Assembly (NCBI GenBank): GCA_045576335.1
Contig: JAZNGH010000032.1
Span: 1-50,896, forward strand
Direction: 5' to 3'
From: Scatosoma sp045576335
GTDB taxonomy: Bacteria; Bacillota; Clostridia; Christensenellales; Borkfalkiaceae
DNA length: 50,896 nt
The notes beneath the pieces were generated by a model, which was not told the DNA's origin, made no database searches, and worked only from the letters and a program-made list of their open reading frames with translations. Positions 48,383 through 50,896 of the stretch are shown in pieces (position 1 is the first letter of the stretch; every line of letters starts with the position of its first letter). A program made the translations under genes and the position numbers.

Positions 48383-50344
48383 TCATTTTCCAGCTTTGCG
48401 AAGCCGCATTTTCAGCTCCGCGATTTTTTCGCGAATTTCTATCGCGCGTTCGAAATCGAGCTGTCCGCTCGCGACCTTCATCAAAGCTTTCAGCTTTTCT
48501 ATCTCGTCGGGGATATCCTGCATTTTAATCTCGTCGTCCGTCTTTTTCTTGGTGATATTCAAGGTAGACTTGACTTCTTTTATAATGGTTTTAGGCACGA
48601 TCCCGTGCGCCTTGTTGTATTCGTCTTGCGCCTTTCTTCTACGGTTGGTTTCGCCGATTGCGCGCTTCATACTGTCCGTCACCACGTCCGCGTACATAAT
48701 CACGCGCCCCTCGCTGTTTCGCGCCGCGCGCCCAATCGTCTGAATGAGCGACGTGTCGCTTCGCAAAAAGCCCTCTTTGTCCGCGTCGAGAATTGCGACG
48801 AGCTTGACCTCGGGCAAGTCCAACCCCTCGCGGAGCAAATTGATGCCGCAAAGCACGTCGAAATCCCCAAGCCGTAACCCGTTTACGATATCGATACGCT
48901 CCAACGTATCGATATCGCTGTGCATATATTTAACCTTAACGGAGTGTTCTTTCAAATAGTCCGTCAATTCCTCCGCCATTTTCTTGGTAAGCGTGGTAAT
49001 CAAAACCCTGCCCCCCTCGTCTGTGACTTTTTTAATCTCCGAAAGCAGGTCGTCGATTTGTCCGCGCGTAGGTTTTACGGTGATTTCAGGATCTAAAAGC
49101 CCCGTCGGACGAATGATTTGCTCCACCGTCTGCCCCGCCTGTTCCAGCTCGTAGGGCGCGGGCGTTGCCGACACGAACACCACTTGCGGTACGCGTGCGT
49201 CAAACTCGGGGAAGGTCAGCGGACGGTTGTCGTACGCCGCCTGCATACGGAAGCCGTATTCCACGAGATTTTTCTTGCGCGAAAGGTCGCCGTGGTACAT
49301 TGCGCGGATTTGCGGTATCGTCATATGGCTTTCGTCTATAAATACCAAAAATTCCCCCGACGGGAAATAATCAAGCAGGGTAAACGACGGCTCGCCAGGG
49401 CTTCTGCCGTCAAAATAACGGCTGTAATTTTCTATCCCGCTGCAATACCCTATCTCGCGCATCATTTCGAGGTCGTGCTCGGTACGCTGTTTGAGCCGTT
49501 GCGCCTCCAAAAGCTTCCCCGCGTCCTCAAACGCTTTCACCTCGCCCCGCAAATCCTCTTCAATCATAGCGAGCGCGCTTCTCAACTTTTCCGTACCCAC
49601 AGCGTACTGACTTGCAGGAAAAATCGCCACGTGCGAAAGCTCGTTGAGCTTGTTCCCCGTCAATGCCTCCACCTCGTAAATCTTGTCTATCTCGTCGCCG
49701 AAAAACTCCACGCGTATCGCCACCTCGGAGTTGGAAGCGGGAAAAATTTCCAAGCTGTCCCCGCGCACGCGGAAGGTCGAACGCTTAAAATCCATATCGT
49801 TTCGTGAATACTGCAATTCGATAAGCTTTCGTATCAGCTCGTTGCGCTCGTATTCCATACCTGGACGCAACGAAAGGGAAAGACGGAAATACTCCTCGGG
49901 CGCACCCAAGCCGTAAATGCAGGACACGGAAGCCACCACGATTACGTCGCTACGCTCCATAAGCGAGCCCGTCGCACTGTTGCGGAGCTTGTCTATCTCG
50001 TCGTTCATGCTCAAATCTTTTTCGATATAGGTATCCGTCGTAGGGATATAGCTTTCAGGCTGATAATAATCGTAATAGGACACGAAATATTCCACGCGGT
50101 TTTCAGGGAAAAACTCGCGGAACTCGTTGCAAAGCTGTGCCGCGAGCGTCTTGTTGTGCGCGATTACGAGCGTAGGGCGGTTTACGTTTTTGATTACGTT
50201 CGCCATCGTGAACGTCTTGCCGCTGCCCGTGACCCCCACGAGCACTTGCGCGCGCATACCGTCCAAAACGCCCTCCGTCAATTTTTCTATCGCCTGTGGC
50301 TGGTCCCCCGTGGGCGCGTAAGGCGAATGCAGCTTAAATTCCAT
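48383..50344 (-). CDS. uvrB: excinuclease ABC subunit B
   Basis: 653 residues. Walker A GVTGSGKT (about 37-44), beta-hairpin region YYDYYQPESYIPTTDTYIEK, DESH Walker B, QTIGRAARN motif VI, and a C-terminal UVR segment (LDFERAIEIREKIAEL) for UvrC contact. Damage verification helicase. ATG after AAGGAT; promoter with a LexA-like palindrome upstream. Confidence 0.98.
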   Translation of the reverse strand: MEFKLHSPYAPTGDQPQAIEKLTEGVLDGMRAQVLVGVTGSGKTFTMANVIKNVNRPTLVIAHNKTLAAQLCNEFREFFPENRVEYFVSYYDYYQPESYIPTTDTYIEKDLSMNDEIDKLRNSATGSLMERSDVIVVASVSCIYGLGAPEEYFRLSLSLRPGMEYERNELIRKLIELQYSRNDMDFKRSTFRVRGDSLEIFPASNSEVAIRVEFFGDEIDKIYEVEALTGNKLNELSHVAIFPASQYAVGTEKLRSALAMIEEDLRGEVKAFEDAGKLLEAQRLKQRTEHDLEMMREIGYCSGIENYSRYFDGRSPGEPSFTLLDYFPSGEFLVFIDESHMTIPQIRAMYHGDLSRKKNLVEYGFRMQAAYDNRPLTFPEFDARVPQVVFVSATPAPYELEQAGQTVEQIIRPTGLLDPEITVKPTRGQIDDLLSEIKKVTDEGGRVLITTLTKKMAEELTDYLKEHSVKVKYMHSDIDTLERIDIVNGLRLGDFDVLCGINLLREGLDLPEVKLVAILDADKEGFLRSDTSLIQTIGRAARNSEGRVIMYADVVTDSMKRAIGETNRRRKAQDEYNKAHGIVPKTIIKEVKSTLNITKKKTDDEIKMQDIPDEIEKLKALMKVASGQLDFERAIEIREKIAELKMRLRKAGK

Positions 50345-50362
50345 ATTTCATCCTTAAAACAG

Positions 50363-50409
50363 TAAACAAATGTTTAGAATATTATAGCACAATCACTTGG
50401 AAATGTAAA
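50363..50409 (-). promoter_or_regulatory. uvrBA promoter with LexA-like palindrome
   Basis: TTTACA (50404-50409), 17-bp spacer, TATAAT (50381-50386), minus strand. Just downstream is a perfect inverted repeat TAAAC-ATTT-GTTTA (50363-50376), close to the Firmicutes SOS box GAAC-N4-GTTC/T but with A in place of the first G. Confidence 0.65.
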
Positions 50410-50428
50410 CTTCTTGAAAGGGATTTTT

Positions 50429-50785
50429 TCAAAATAACCATTTGAGTATCCAGCCGACGAGAAAAGCAATCACCGCCGAAGTGATTGCCCAACCCAATTT
50501 CAGCACCAAATCCCGTTTTTGCTGCAAGGAAGAGCGTTTGTACGCGTACCCGTTGGGGTGCATAGAAATCACGTACATTTTTTCACCCTTTCGCTCGGAC
50601 GAGAGCAATTCAAAATAATCGTCCAACGCAAGCGCGCTTAAAATCTTCTCCACCTGCTCCTCGTCGTATTTTTTCTTGGGCGGAAGCAAGGACAAAAGCT
50701 CGGACGGCGAAACGAGGCATATTCCCTTTTCGCTCGCCAAGGAATACACCGCGTTCATAACCTCACTTTCCCGTTTGTCCAGCAT
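50429..50785 (-). CDS. uncharacterised winged-helix-like protein with C-terminal membrane anchor
   Basis: 118 residues from the ATG at 50785 (GGGAGG six bases upstream); a start at 50842 lies upstream of a TATAAT at 50807-50812 and is rejected. Residues 1-75 look like a small winged helix (VMNAVYSLASEKGICLVSPSEL, KKKYDEEQVEKILSALALDD), then a basic stretch and a single C-terminal membrane helix (about 98-117). I do not recognise a family. It precedes uvrB on the same strand. Confidence 0.75.
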   Translation of the reverse strand: MLDKRESEVMNAVYSLASEKGICLVSPSELLSLLPPKKKYDEEQVEKILSALALDDYFELLSSERKGEKMYVISMHPNGYAYKRSSLQQKRDLVLKLGWAITSAVIAFLVGWILKWLF

Positions 50786-50896
50786 CTTCGCCTCCCGTTT
50801 GCCTTTATTATAGTATTTACCATCCCGCCCCCTTTCATTCACGCATAAAAAGTCCCGCCGTCGCGCGTACGCGGATACTATAACTGTAGATACATT

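Overview
The window is a stretch of bacterial chromosome from a member of the Bacillota, most likely class Clostridia. The evidence is gene content and order: the yajC - TIGR04086 membrane protein - SCIFF peptide - SCIFF maturase - secDF - recJ - relA - MBL hydrolase - hemZ backbone, the yqfC-yqfD-phoH-pgpH-ybeY-era-yqzL-recO backbone, a Veg gene, a SPOCS/LysM protein and YqfC/YqfD (both sporulation markers). Base composition is moderate. TTG and GTG starts are frequent, and consensus promoters (TTGACA-like, 16-18 bp, TATAAT) recur. An uncultured gut clostridial lineage would fit, but I cannot place it further. I saw no rRNA, tRNA or CRISPR array.

Layout. 18-6492 (minus): hemZ, MBL hydrolase, relA and recJ. 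6575-10770 (minus): secF, secD, the SCIFF maturase and the 50-residue six-cysteine SCIFF peptide. 10851-11899: a small A+T-richer accessory insertion (a uracil-DNA-glycosylase-like protein of unknown role and a frameshifted ATPase-like fragment). 11986-16557: TIGR04086 membrane protein, yajC, a two-gene ABC-2 transporter and tgt. 16752-19223 (plus): a polar amino acid ABC importer. 19298-22702 (minus): rplL, rplJ with an attenuator leader, then rplA, rplK, nusG, secE and rpmG. 22778-23216: a divergent pair of a 49-residue charged protein and an XRE regulator around a palindromic operator. 23258-27697: aminotransferase, small membrane protein and pyruvate phosphate dikinase. 27945-35594: Mrr-like nuclease, recO, yqzL-like, era, ybeY, a short PgpH, phoH, yqfD and yqfC. 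35780-40923: ClC antiporter and a heterodimeric ABC exporter. 41041-44501: a TPR-like membrane protein, ispE and the SPOCS/LysM protein; veg is on the other strand. 45128-50785: palindromic repeats running into a GIY-YIG nuclease gene, then uvrA, uvrB and a winged-helix/tail-anchor-like protein.

How they work together. Most of the window is housekeeping: stringent response, protein export, ribosome assembly, cell-cycle and RNA processing around Era/YbeY, and nucleotide excision repair. The unusual layer on top consists of (i) two copies of a roughly 122-bp imperfect-palindrome element that begins exactly at the TAA stop codon of era and of the ClC gene; (ii) a second, different palindromic repeat family that supplies the last codons of a GIY-YIG nuclease gene coupled to uvrA; (iii) an Mrr-type nuclease with a long disordered basic/acidic linker coupled to recO; (iv) a compact divergent switch with an apparently leaderless regulator next to the rpmG-secE-nusG-rplKA promoter. 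Items i and ii are the best candidates for something undescribed.
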